From assembly GCA_902604795.1 (NCBI GenBank), contig CACKZV010000010.1, positions 1 to 41,367 of the forward strand: DNA of 41,367 bases, given 5' to 3'. Shown here piece by piece: positions 24,733 through 33,651 of the stretch; position 1 is the first letter of the stretch; the number at the start of each line of letters is the position of its first letter. The DNA is from an uncultured Pelagibacteraceae bacterium. GTDB lineage: Bacteria > Pseudomonadota > Alphaproteobacteria > Pelagibacterales > Pelagibacteraceae. Made by a program: the position numbers and the translations under genes. Below the pieces are notes generated by a model. It searched no databases. It was given only the letters and a program-made list of their open reading frames with translations, and had not been told where the DNA came from.

Positions 24733-26526
24733 ATGCAAACAATAAAAAAACTTATAAGTCTATTAACAAATTATGAACGTAAAAAACTATTTTTATTACT
24801 TATCTTAGTTATTTTGATGGCTCTTTTAGACATGCTTGGAGTTGCATCTATTATTCCTTTTATGACTGTCCTAACAAACCCTGGAATTATAGAAACAAAC
24901 ACATTCATAAATTCAATGTTTATATTTGCTAACTCATACGGAATTGAAAATGTAAACCAATTTCTTTTTGTTTTGGGTCTGACAGTTTTTGTTCTATTGA
25001 TTATCTCTTTAACATTAAAAGCACTAACAAATTATTTTCAATTACATTTTATTTTAAAACTTGAATATAATTTGTCAAAACGTTTATTGGAAGGATATTT
25101 AAATCAGCCTTACAGTTGGTTTCTTAATCGAAATAGTGCTGATTTAGGTAAAACAATTCTTTCAGAGGTGGGCACAATATGTGCAGGCGGTTTCTATCCA
25201 TTACTTCAAATTGTAACTTACACTATAATCACCATCGCATTAGTAACATTGTTAATTATTGTTGATCCGATGCTTACTTTAATTGCCACTCTTACACTAG
25301 GTTCAGCATATGGACTTTTTTATAAATTAATTCATGGTTTTTTAAATAAAATTGGTGGAGAGAGATTTGATGCAAACACAAAACGTTTCACAATAATTAG
25401 TGAAGCATTTGGTGCAGTAAAAGAAGTTAAAATCGGAGGTCTTGAAGAAAATTATCTAAAACGTTTTGCTGATCCTGCAAAAACTTATATTCAAAGACAA
25501 GCTTCAGCAGAAATTTTAAAACAATTACCTCGTTTTGCCCTAGAAGCCTTTGCATTTGGAGGACTATTGCTATTAGCTTTATATTTATTAGTCCAAGATG
25601 GTTCTTTCACAAATACAATCCCGCTTATAGCTCTATATGCTTTTGCGGGTTACCGATTGATGCCTGCACTACAATTTATTTATAGTTCAGTAACTGAATT
25701 ACGTTTTATAGGACCAGCACTTAATTCAATGCATAAAGATCTTAAATTCCTAAAGATTAAAATGACAAAAAATAAAATAGATAAATTAAAATTGGAGAAA
25801 TCTATTTCTTTAAAAAATATAAATTATCATTACCCCAATAATTCTAGAACTGCGATAAAAAATATATCCATAGATATTCCTGCCTACAGTACTTTTGGCA
25901 TAGTTGGAGTTACAGGCAGTGGAAAAACTACATTAGTAGATGTTATACTCGGGCTTCTTGAGGCTCAAAATGGAACTATAAAGGTTGATGATAATAAGAT
26001 AAACAAACAAAATTTAAGAATATGGCAGAATTCAATTGGTTATGTTCCTCAGCAAATTTATCTTTCAGATGATACAATATCTTCAAACATCGCTTTTGGT
26101 ATTGATAAAATCAAAATTGATCACAAAGCAGTAAAACGTGCTGCTAAAATTGCTAATCTAGATGATTTTATTTCTAATGAATTACCTTTAAAATACGATA
26201 CCACAGTAGGAGAACGTGGTATCAGGTTATCAGGGGGCCAACGACAACGTATAGGAATTGCCAGAGCATTATATAACAACCCAAAATTATTGATTCTTGA
26301 CGAAGCTACTAATTCTTTAGACAACATTACAGAACAGATGGTTATGGATGAGGTTCACAATATTAGTCAGAATATTACAATTATATTAATTGCTCATAGA
26401 TTAAGTACAGTAAAAAAATGTGATTCAATAATTATTTTAGAAAAGGGAGAGATAAAAGGTAAAGGTTCATTTGATAATTTAATAAAAACAAATAATAATT
26501 TTCGAGCTGCAGCTTCAAAAATTTAA
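24733..26526 (+). CDS. ABC transporter, fused permease-ATPase (PglK/MsbA-type flippase), copy 2
   Basis: A 597-residue paralogue of the transporter at 11266-13059: identical length, shared MQTI start, and colinear without gaps over at least the first 150 residues (for example MALLDM, PYSWFL and NSADLGK-type segments in both). The ATPase domain has GVTGSGKTT (Walker A), YVPQQIYLSDD, LSGGQRQRIGIA, LLILDEATNSLD and AHRLSTV, so all catalytic motifs are intact. It should flip a lipid-linked glycan as a homodimer. It is followed after 4 nt by a DUF115/GT42-like gene. Two copies suggest two export substrates or a duplication around exchanged glycosyltransferase cassettes. Confidence 0.92.
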   Translation: MQTIKKLISLLTNYERKKLFLLLILVILMALLDMLGVASIIPFMTVLTNPGIIETNTFINSMFIFANSYGIENVNQFLFVLGLTVFVLLIISLTLKALTNYFQLHFILKLEYNLSKRLLEGYLNQPYSWFLNRNSADLGKTILSEVGTICAGGFYPLLQIVTYTIITIALVTLLIIVDPMLTLIATLTLGSAYGLFYKLIHGFLNKIGGERFDANTKRFTIISEAFGAVKEVKIGGLEENYLKRFADPAKTYIQRQASAEILKQLPRFALEAFAFGGLLLLALYLLVQDGSFTNTIPLIALYAFAGYRLMPALQFIYSSVTELRFIGPALNSMHKDLKFLKIKMTKNKIDKLKLEKSISLKNINYHYPNNSRTAIKNISIDIPAYSTFGIVGVTGSGKTTLVDVILGLLEAQNGTIKVDDNKINKQNLRIWQNSIGYVPQQIYLSDDTISSNIAFGIDKIKIDHKAVKRAAKIANLDDFISNELPLKYDTTVGERGIRLSGGQRQRIGIARALYNNPKLLILDEATNSLDNITEQMVMDEVHNISQNITIILIAHRLSTVKKCDSIIILEKGEIKGKGSFDNLIKTNNNFRAAASKI

Positions 26527-26530
26527 AAAA

Positions 26531-27406
26531 ATGAAATACAGACTATATGAACAAATTTATCAAAATATTCCAGATATAAAAAAAATAATTAATTTAAAAA
26601 ACTTAGAGAAAGGTACTTGTTTTATTTTTGGTGATGGAAAATCTTTAAAGTACTATAATTTATCAAGTTTTTCTAATCATCCATCAATTTCTCTAGGTTT
26701 AGTATCACTCCTAAATGGATCTAAAAATTTAAAATTAAAATATTCTCTACAATGTGACTCCTTTTCTGCATTCCCAGGAAAGAACATATTTGATTATTTT
26801 CAAAATTTTAATTCTTATATAAAAGAAAAAAAATATTCAAATGCATTTAATTTTATTTCACCTTATAAATTATTAAGAATGAGTTTAAATGGTTATTCAA
26901 AACTATTATTCAAAGATAATGAAATCTTATTGAATTCTAATTTTATTACCCATTGTACAAATTATTATTTTACTAAATTTTTTGATAGTTCTTTTTATTT
27001 TAATTATCATTTAAAAATTAATGAAAATATAGATAAAGACCTAAGTAAAAACCTCTTTAACGTGTATGAAAGTAGTTTGAATTTTTCTATATATCTTGCA
27101 ATTTTTTTAGGTTTTAACAAAATTTATTTAGTAGGTTGTGATTACCATGATATAGAACCTATGGTAGCTCATTGGTGGGAAAAAGGAAAACCATTAACAT
27201 ATACTGGAAAACAAGCACATAATTATATTGATTTTATGAGAAATTATATTGATATACACATCATCACTTTGAATAAATCTTATGGTTCTAATTTTATTTC
27301 ATATAAAGATTTTTCAGGAAATGATTTGGAATATAAAGAGAATAGAGAAATTATAAATAAAAAAAAACTAGAAATACTTAAGAACCAGGGAATATATAAA
27401 GTTTAA
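26531..27406 (+). CDS. DUF115/GT42-like protein, possible glycosyltransferase
   Basis: A 291-residue protein not firmly recognised. Its pattern, GTCFIFGDGKSLKYYNLSSF near 28-47 (resembling GNGPSL...) and a later SIYLAIFLGFNKIYLVGCDYHD (near 192-213), matches the layout of DUF115/MptE-like proteins and of GT42 sialyltransferases (Cst family), in which the second segment forms the second half of the nucleotide-sugar site. No transmembrane segment or signal peptide is evident. It follows the second flippase by 4 nt and precedes a module with a NeuB-type gene, so transfer of a nonulosonic acid is a reasonable hypothesis. The fold assignment is tentative. Confidence 0.45.
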   Translation: MKYRLYEQIYQNIPDIKKIINLKNLEKGTCFIFGDGKSLKYYNLSSFSNHPSISLGLVSLLNGSKNLKLKYSLQCDSFSAFPGKNIFDYFQNFNSYIKEKKYSNAFNFISPYKLLRMSLNGYSKLLFKDNEILLNSNFITHCTNYYFTKFFDSSFYFNYHLKINENIDKDLSKNLFNVYESSLNFSIYLAIFLGFNKIYLVGCDYHDIEPMVAHWWEKGKPLTYTGKQAHNYIDFMRNYIDIHIITLNKSYGSNFISYKDFSGNDLEYKENREIINKKKLEILKNQGIYKV

Positions 27407-27411
27407 TCAAA

Positions 27412-28686
27412 ATGTTATTTAAACACAAGGATATAAAGATTGCTGTTATTGGACTAGGTTATGTGGGTTTACCACTAGTAATTGAGTTAGCAAAAAAATT
27501 TAAAGTTTATGGATTTGATGTAAACAAAAAAAAAGTAAAAAAATTAAAAATTAATATAGATGAAACAGGTGAAGTTGATTCAAAATATCTAAAAAAAACA
27601 AATGCAATATTATCCTATGATGAAAAAATATTACATAATGCAAATATTTTTATAATCACTGTTCCTACAGGAATAAATAAAAAAAATTTACCTGATTTAA
27701 GAATCTTAAAAAAAACTACAAGAACTATTTTAAAATATCTAAAAAAAAAATCTTTAATTATATATGAGTCCACAGTTTATCCCGGTTGTACCGAGGAAAT
27801 ATGTTTACCAATTTTAAAAAAAAACAAAAAAATTATATATAATAAAAATTTTTACTTAGGCTATTCGCCTGAAAGAATAAACCCTGGCGATAAAAAAAGA
27901 AATGTCACAAATATAACTAAAATAGTTTCTGGATCTAATCAAATAGCTCTTAATCAAGTAAAATATATATATTCACAAATTGTTAAAAGTGGCGTTTATG
28001 TTGCACCGTCTATTAAAATAGCAGAAGCTGCTAAAATAATTGAAAATACTCAGAGAGATTTAAATATAGGGTTGATGAATGAGTTATTTGTATTTTTTAA
28101 TAAATTAAAAATACCTACAAAAGAAGTTTTAAAAGCTGCTGGCACTAAATGGAACTTTCTAAATTTTACGCCTGGTCTTGTTGGAGGGCATTGTATAAGT
28201 GTTGATCCTTACTATTTGACCAATAAATATAAAGCCGTAAATCTAAGACCAAGTATAATTCTTTCAGCCAGAAAAACTAATGATGGCTTTCATAAATTTA
28301 TTGCAAAGAAAATATCAAAAATTACAAAAGATTATAAATTGAGTAAAAAAAAAATTTTGATTTTAGGATACTCATTTAAAGAAAATTGTGCGGATTATCG
28401 AAATTCACGTGTTAACAATTTAATTAAACATCTTCGTAGAAAGAAGTTTGGACTTAAAATTCATGATCCATACATAAAAAAGAATTATGATAATTTTCCA
28501 TTTAAAAATATTGCTGTAGTTAATATGAAAAATCATAAAACAAGATATGACTTAATAATCCTTGCAGTGCCACATGATATTTATAAAACTAATCAATTAA
28601 AAATTACTAATTTATTATCTAAAAATGGTTATATATATGACTTTAAATCTGTACTTAAAAGTAATGATAGAGTTATACAAGGTTAA
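27412..28686 (+). CDS. UDP-HexNAc 6-dehydrogenase (WbpO/TviB-like)
   Basis: Oxidises C6 of a UDP-N-acetylhexosamine to the uronic acid with two NAD. The 424 residues show GLGYVGLP (14-21), TVPTGIN in place of TVPTP (about 83-89), ESTVYPGCTEE (119-129), the ENTQRDLNIGLMNE segment (211-224) typical of the WbpO/TviB/CapL branch, and the catalytic Cys261 in GGHCISVDPYYL. A C-terminal nucleotide-binding domain with GYSFKENCADYRNS follows. All catalytic residues are present. Its uronic acid product could be the substrate of the asparagine-synthase-like amidating gene downstream. GlcNAc versus GalNAc specificity is not readable. Confidence 0.9.
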   Translation: MLFKHKDIKIAVIGLGYVGLPLVIELAKKFKVYGFDVNKKKVKKLKINIDETGEVDSKYLKKTNAILSYDEKILHNANIFIITVPTGINKKNLPDLRILKKTTRTILKYLKKKSLIIYESTVYPGCTEEICLPILKKNKKIIYNKNFYLGYSPERINPGDKKRNVTNITKIVSGSNQIALNQVKYIYSQIVKSGVYVAPSIKIAEAAKIIENTQRDLNIGLMNELFVFFNKLKIPTKEVLKAAGTKWNFLNFTPGLVGGHCISVDPYYLTNKYKAVNLRPSIILSARKTNDGFHKFIAKKISKITKDYKLSKKKILILGYSFKENCADYRNSRVNNLIKHLRRKKFGLKIHDPYIKKNYDNFPFKNIAVVNMKNHKTRYDLIILAVPHDIYKTNQLKITNLLSKNGYIYDFKSVLKSNDRVIQG

Positions 28687-28704
28687 AATTTATTGCATTT
28701 GATT

Positions 28705-29769
28705 ATGAAAAAAACATTAAAAATAAAAGAGCAAAAAATACTCTCTAAAATATTCAAGAAATCTGAAAATATTTATAATAAAACCAAAAAACTCCCAAAA
28801 ACTAAATTTATTTATTCATATCTTATTTCCGAATTAATTTTAATTAATTTAGAAATAGAAAATATTATTTTTAAAAAAAATTATAATCCGATAAATGATA
28901 CAATTAAAATTTTAGATTATCTAATTTATAAAATAGATTTAATAAAAAAAAATAATATTCATTCAGATAAAACTGGAATAAAAAAACAATTATTTAAAAA
29001 AGAAATATCTCATGAAGAATTATTTCAGAGATTATGGACTAATTATAACTTTAATCAATATATTAAAGATAGAGTTTGGAGATATAGAAAAAGGATTAAA
29101 ATTAATAATTTAAAAAAAATTATTAAAAATAAAAAAGTTGTCGATTTTGGATGTGGACATGGCAATTTTTTAATTGCAGCTGCAATGGAAGGCTGTTCAT
29201 TTGGCTATGGAATTGATTATGGAAAAGATAGTATCAATTTTGCTAACAAAATTAAAAATAAATTAAAACTTAACAAGAAATTAAAATTTGAGACTAAAAA
29301 TATTTATAAATCAAATCTTAAGTCCAGCTCTTTTGATGTTGCTATTCAAAATGGTGTTTTTCATCATTTAAATAAACCTGATAAAGCATACAAAGAATTA
29401 CATAGAGTTTTGAGAAAAGGTGGTTATGCTTGGTTATATACAGATGGTGGTGGTGGCATAAGAGATATAATTGCTGATATGTCACAAAAAATTTTGAAAG
29501 ATATTAGCATAGATTTTAAAGTAAAAAAAATTAGAACAACATATTTAAATAACTCAAAGCAATATCACCTTTCAGACAACACAAATGCTAAATATCAACA
29601 TTATAGTCTTGAAAATTATTTAAAATATTTAAAAAAAATTGGTTTTACGAATTTTACTCAATTAAATGGTGGTACAAAAACTGACTTTGATAAGCCTTTC
29701 TTAGAAGATAAATATTTTAAGCTTAAATTCGGTAGTGGTGATTTGAGAATTTTATGCCAGAAAAAATAA
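28705..29769 (+). CDS. Class I SAM-dependent methyltransferase with N-terminal helical domain
   Basis: About 354 residues. A Lys-rich, apparently helical N-terminal region of some 140 residues precedes a Methyltransf_11-like domain with VVDFGCGHGNFLIAA (motif I, about 147-161), YGIDYGKDSINFA, SFDVAIQNGVFHHLNKPDKAYKE-type motif IV (near 210) and LRKGGYAWLYTDG. A TTG at 28693 is also in frame, but the ATG at 28705 lacks nothing of the domain, and neither has a strong Shine-Dalgarno. The substrate is unknown; a 96-nt gap follows before the cytidylyltransferase, so a new transcription unit may begin there. Confidence 0.8.
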   Translation: MKKTLKIKEQKILSKIFKKSENIYNKTKKLPKTKFIYSYLISELILINLEIENIIFKKNYNPINDTIKILDYLIYKIDLIKKNNIHSDKTGIKKQLFKKEISHEELFQRLWTNYNFNQYIKDRVWRYRKRIKINNLKKIIKNKKVVDFGCGHGNFLIAAAMEGCSFGYGIDYGKDSINFANKIKNKLKLNKKLKFETKNIYKSNLKSSSFDVAIQNGVFHHLNKPDKAYKELHRVLRKGGYAWLYTDGGGGIRDIIADMSQKILKDISIDFKVKKIRTTYLNNSKQYHLSDNTNAKYQHYSLENYLKYLKKIGFTNFTQLNGGTKTDFDKPFLEDKYFKLKFGSGDLRILCQKK

Positions 29770-29865
29770 ATTTGCTTTATTTATAATTCAGTAAATATAT
29801 AAATAATTTAATTTTTTTAAAATCTATACGCAAAATGTTAATTACTAAATGAATTTGTTTAATAA

Positions 29866-30525
29866 ATGAACTATTTCTGTTTTGTTCAGGCAAGATTTTC
29901 CTCAAAAAGACTAAGAGGAAAAGTTTTAAAAAAAATTGGGAAATCTAGCATTCTGGAAATTATGTTAAGAAGATTAAAAAAAAGCAAAAAGATTGATAAA
30001 ATAATTGTCCTAACATCTAATACAAATCAAGACAAAAAATTAATTGAACTATGCAAGAGAAAAAAAATTAACTATTATTGTGGACCTTTAAACAATGTCT
30101 TCTTAAGATTTAAAAATGCAATCAAAAAATATAAATCAAATAAAATAATTCGAATCTCAGGTGATAGCCCACTAATAGATTGGCGTTTAATTGATAAAAT
30201 GATTAATCTATCGATGAAATATAAATCCTATGACATAATTACCAATATAAAAAAAAGAACCTTTCCAAAAGGACAATCTATTGAAATTTTAAAACCAAAA
30301 ATATTTAATTTATCCAGTAATTTACTTACAAAAGAACAAAAAGAACATGTAACTAAATATTTTTATGAGAAAGAAAATTATAAAATATATAATTATGAAT
30401 TATCTAAAAACTTTAATAATTATAATTTATGTGTAGATGAATATGATGACTATGTGGTTATTTCAAAATTAGTAAAAAAAAAAGGAATTTTTGCCCCTTG
30501 GAAAAGTTATGTTAAAGAGTTTTAA
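29866..30525 (+). CDS. SpsF-type cytidylyltransferase
   Basis: A 219-residue GT-A-fold nucleotidyltransferase of the SpsF/CMP-KDO-synthetase-like group. Seen: the N-terminal FVQARFSSKRLRGKVL (6-21), in which Gln-Ala-Arg...Ser-x-Arg-x-x-x-Lys forms the nucleotide site, and IRISGDSPLIDW (95-106) with the metal-binding Asp. B. subtilis spore-coat clusters pair SpsF with the NeuB homologue SpsE, and a NeuB homologue lies five genes downstream here. It would activate a nonulosonic acid or similar sugar with CMP. It overlaps the next gene by 17 nt. Confidence 0.8.
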   Translation: MNYFCFVQARFSSKRLRGKVLKKIGKSSILEIMLRRLKKSKKIDKIIVLTSNTNQDKKLIELCKRKKINYYCGPLNNVFLRFKNAIKKYKSNKIIRISGDSPLIDWRLIDKMINLSMKYKSYDIITNIKKRTFPKGQSIEILKPKIFNLSSNLLTKEQKEHVTKYFYEKENYKIYNYELSKNFNNYNLCVDEYDDYVVISKLVKKKGIFAPWKSYVKEF

Positions 30526-31516
30526 ATCACCGTGCGTTATCGGTATTATTGGTTTAGGTGTTGGTGCATTCCATCTACGTAATAGTTTAAAATTTAAAAA
30601 TTGTAAAATTAAGTATATTTGTGATGTAAATAAAAAAAAACTTCTTTACTATAAGAAAAAATTTAAAATTAATAAAGCAACAACAAATTTTGATAAAGTT
30701 GTAAATGATAAAGAGGTAAATACAATTATTATCGCTTCAAATGACAAAGATCACTTTTATCAAGTATCAAATTCCTTAAAACATAATAAACATGTATTTG
30801 TTGAAAAACCCATGTGTTTGTCACTAAAAAATTTAGAAACAATAATAAAAATAAAAAAAAATAAACCAAATTTATATATTTCTTCAAATTTAGTATTAAG
30901 AGTGCATCCTTTTTTTGAAAAACTAATTAGAGAAAAAAAAAAATTAAAGAAAATTTACTATTTAGAAGGTGATTATAACTATGGAAGACTTGATAAATTA
31001 ACTAAAGGGTGGAGGGGTAAAATAAAGGATTATTCTGTAATTTTGGGAGGAGGTATTCACTTAATAGACTTAATTCTTAAAATAAAAGAAAAAAAAGTAA
31101 AAGAAATTTATACAATGAGTAATAAGTTGATATCTCGAAAATTTAAAAATTATGCAAACGATTTTGCAGTGTCATTACTCAAATTTGATGATAATAGTAT
31201 TGCCAAAATTTCATCAAATTTTTCTAGCCCATCTGACCATCATCATATTTTTAACGTATATGCTCAAAATACATCCTTTTTCTATAATCGCAATAAAAGT
31301 GAGCAATATTTTAGGGAAAATGAGAATAAATCTTCAATAAAATTAAATTATAAATATGACAATAAAACCAAAGGAAAAATGCTCTTGAATTTTTTATCTG
31401 CAATCAGTCGAAAAAACAGTAATTTAATTATTTCAGAAAATGAACTATTTTATTTAATGAAGATTTGTCTATTTTTAGTACAAAGTCAAAAAAAAAATAG
31501 AATAATTAAATTATGA
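30509..31516 (+). CDS. Gfo/Idh/MocA-family oxidoreductase
   Basis: About 335 residues. Seen: the Rossmann IGIIGLGVGAFHL (11-23), then KHVFVEKPM (near 101-109) with the family's EKP motif, and GGGIHLIDLIL (near 173-183) carrying the catalytic-region His. These dehydrogenases act on sugar-nucleotide hydroxyls or ketones with NAD(P). A TTG at 30491 is also in frame; I chose ATG 30509, which leaves a 17-nt overlap with the cytidylyltransferase. It is coupled by ATGA to the aminotransferase, suggesting oxidation to a keto sugar followed by amination, as in other Gfo-DegT pairs. Confidence 0.85.
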   Translation: MLKSFKSPCVIGIIGLGVGAFHLRNSLKFKNCKIKYICDVNKKKLLYYKKKFKINKATTNFDKVVNDKEVNTIIIASNDKDHFYQVSNSLKHNKHVFVEKPMCLSLKNLETIIKIKKNKPNLYISSNLVLRVHPFFEKLIREKKKLKKIYYLEGDYNYGRLDKLTKGWRGKIKDYSVILGGGIHLIDLILKIKEKKVKEIYTMSNKLISRKFKNYANDFAVSLLKFDDNSIAKISSNFSSPSDHHHIFNVYAQNTSFFYNRNKSEQYFRENENKSSIKLNYKYDNKTKGKMLLNFLSAISRKNSNLIISENELFYLMKICLFLVQSQKKNRIIKL

Positions 31517-32643
31517 TTAAAGTTCCTTTTGGAAGACCTGATATTACAAATCGTGAAATAAAATCCGTTATAAAAGTTTTAAAAAAACCAATTCTGGCAC
31601 ATGGACCATTATCTAATAAGTTTGAGAAACTATTTGCCAAATTTACTGGAAGTAAATTCGCAACTTCTGTTTCATCTTGTACTGCTGGTATGCATCTTTT
31701 TTATCTTGCTAATAACATAAAAAAAGGAGATGAAGTTATTGTAACATCACAAAGTCATGTATCGACTGCTCATTCTATAAGTATTACAGGAGCAAAACCA
31801 GTTTTTGTAGATTGCAATTCTTACAATGGAACAATCGATGTAAAAAAGATCCAAGGAAATATAACAAAAAAAACAAAGGCAATTTCTTTAGTACACCATT
31901 TAGGGAACCCTTCAGATGTTATTAATATTCTTAAAATTGCAAAAAAATTTAATCTCCTTGTTCTCGAGGATTGTGCTACTGCGCTTGGAGCAAGAATTAA
32001 CAAAAAACATGTGGGCAATTTTGGTAATGCAGGAGTATTTTCTTTTTACCCAATTAAGCATATGACAACAGGCGAGGGAGGAATGGTAATTTCCAATGAT
32101 AAAAAAATTATTGATAAAATTAACAAGCTTAAAGCATTTGGCGTTAATAGAAGTTATTTGAATAGAAGAATTCCAGGAGAATATGATGCTAATTTATTGG
32201 GCCTAAACTATAGAATGAATGAAATTAGTGCAACAATTGGTATTGAGCAAATAAAAAGATTTCCTAAATTTTTAGCTATAAGAAAAAAAAATTATAATTA
32301 TTTAATATCTAAGATAACAAAGAAAAAAAATTTTGATATTGTAAAATTCAATAATAATAATTTCCATGGATCATATTACTGCTTGTGTATAATTATTAAT
32401 GATAAGAAACTTGATCGATTAGAGATAATTAAACAATTGAATAAAAAAGGAGTAGGCACAAGTATTTATTATCCAAAACCTATTCCTGAAATGTCTTATT
32501 ATAAGAATAAATATGGATATTCATCTTCTAAATTTAGAAATGCTGAAAAATTTAGCTATAGATCAATAGCATTACCACTTGGTACACACCTTAAAAAAAA
32601 AGATCTAGATTTGATTGCGAATTCGATTAATAAAGTTATATAA
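31513..32643 (+). CDS. DegT/DnrJ/EryC1-family sugar aminotransferase
   Basis: A PLP-dependent sugar aminotransferase of 376 residues that transfers an amino group from glutamate to a keto sugar. Seen: SSCTAGMHLFYLA (54-66), VLEDCATALGA (150-160), and FSFYPIKHMTTGEGGM, where Lys182 forms the Schiff base. In the other DegT-fold protein in this window, at 7631-8902, this position is His. Coupled to the preceding Gfo/Idh gene by a 4-nt overlap and followed 6 nt later by an SDR. It probably provides the amino group later acylated or formylated. Confidence 0.92.
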   Translation: MIKVPFGRPDITNREIKSVIKVLKKPILAHGPLSNKFEKLFAKFTGSKFATSVSSCTAGMHLFYLANNIKKGDEVIVTSQSHVSTAHSISITGAKPVFVDCNSYNGTIDVKKIQGNITKKTKAISLVHHLGNPSDVINILKIAKKFNLLVLEDCATALGARINKKHVGNFGNAGVFSFYPIKHMTTGEGGMVISNDKKIIDKINKLKAFGVNRSYLNRRIPGEYDANLLGLNYRMNEISATIGIEQIKRFPKFLAIRKKNYNYLISKITKKKNFDIVKFNNNNFHGSYYCLCIIINDKKLDRLEIIKQLNKKGVGTSIYYPKPIPEMSYYKNKYGYSSSKFRNAEKFSYRSIALPLGTHLKKKDLDLIANSINKVI

Positions 32644-32649
32644 GTATTA

Positions 32650-33651
32650 ATGAAAAAAATTTGTATTGTTGGTGGAGCAGGTTTTATTGGTCACAATCTT
32701 GCTTTGCAATTAAGAACTTTAGGCCATGAAGTAACTTGTGTAGATAATTTGATGGTCAATAACCTCATTTCTGTTATAGGAAATTACGACACGTTAAAAT
32801 TTAAAAATTTAAACAAGAAAATTATAAATTCTAGGTTAAATCTTTTAGAAGAGCATGATATTGAGCTAAAGATAATGGATGCTAGAGATTATCATTTAGT
32901 TGCAAAATTCATTGATCAATTAAAACCTGATATAGTTGTACATTTGGCTGCGGTATCACACTCAAATAGATCAAATAAAGACCCTTTCAACACTTTTGAT
33001 CATAGTTTTCGAACTCTTGAAAATGTTCTTGATGCAACAAGAGATAAAATAGAGAGATTAATTTATTTTTCCTCAAGCATGGTTTATGGGAACTTTTCAA
33101 AAAATGAAGTTGACGAAACAGATAATTGTGATCCTATAGGGATTTATGGCACATTAAAGTATTGTGGAGAAAAAATTATTAAAGCTTATAACCAAGTTTT
33201 TGATTTACCTTACACAATAATAAGACCGTCTGCTCTATATGGTGAGAGATGTGTAAGTAGAAGAGTAGGTCAAATTTTTATTGAGAATGCTATTAACAAA
33301 GAAGAAATAAAAATTGGTGGCGATGGTGAAGACAAATTAGATTTTACTTATATAAAAGATTTATGCAATGGAGTAGTGCTTTCGATCAATAAAAAAGAAG
33401 CTGAAAACGAAATTTTTAATCTGACATATGGAAATGCAAGAACTATAAATAATTTAAAAGATATATTGCTTGAACATTTTCCAAATGCAAAAATATCTTA
33501 TGAAAAGAGGGATAAATTAATGCCAAAAAGAGGTACTTTGAGTATAAAAAAAGCAAATAAACTTTTAGGATTTAGTCCTACTTTTTCAATAGAGGATGCA
33601 TACCCAGAATATATAAAGTGGTACAAAGAATTTACAAACAGCAGGATTTAA
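32650..33651 (+). CDS. NAD-dependent epimerase/dehydratase (extended SDR)
   Basis: A 333-residue extended SDR. Seen: IVGGAGFIGHNLA (6-18), VHLAAVSHSNRSNK (97-110), FSSSMVYGN (140-148), Y166/K170 (YGTLK) and RPSALYGERC. The pattern is that of UDP-glucose/GlcNAc 4-epimerases or related dehydratases. An insertion of about 25 residues between strands beta-2 and beta-3 (near 40-70) is notable. It sits between the aminotransferase and a formyltransferase, with which it overlaps by 34 nt. It probably epimerises or dehydrates the module's amino sugar; which is unclear. Confidence 0.83.
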   Translation: MKKICIVGGAGFIGHNLALQLRTLGHEVTCVDNLMVNNLISVIGNYDTLKFKNLNKKIINSRLNLLEEHDIELKIMDARDYHLVAKFIDQLKPDIVVHLAAVSHSNRSNKDPFNTFDHSFRTLENVLDATRDKIERLIYFSSSMVYGNFSKNEVDETDNCDPIGIYGTLKYCGEKIIKAYNQVFDLPYTIIRPSALYGERCVSRRVGQIFIENAINKEEIKIGGDGEDKLDFTYIKDLCNGVVLSINKKEAENEIFNLTYGNARTINNLKDILLEHFPNAKISYEKRDKLMPKRGTLSIKKANKLLGFSPTFSIEDAYPEYIKWYKEFTNSRI

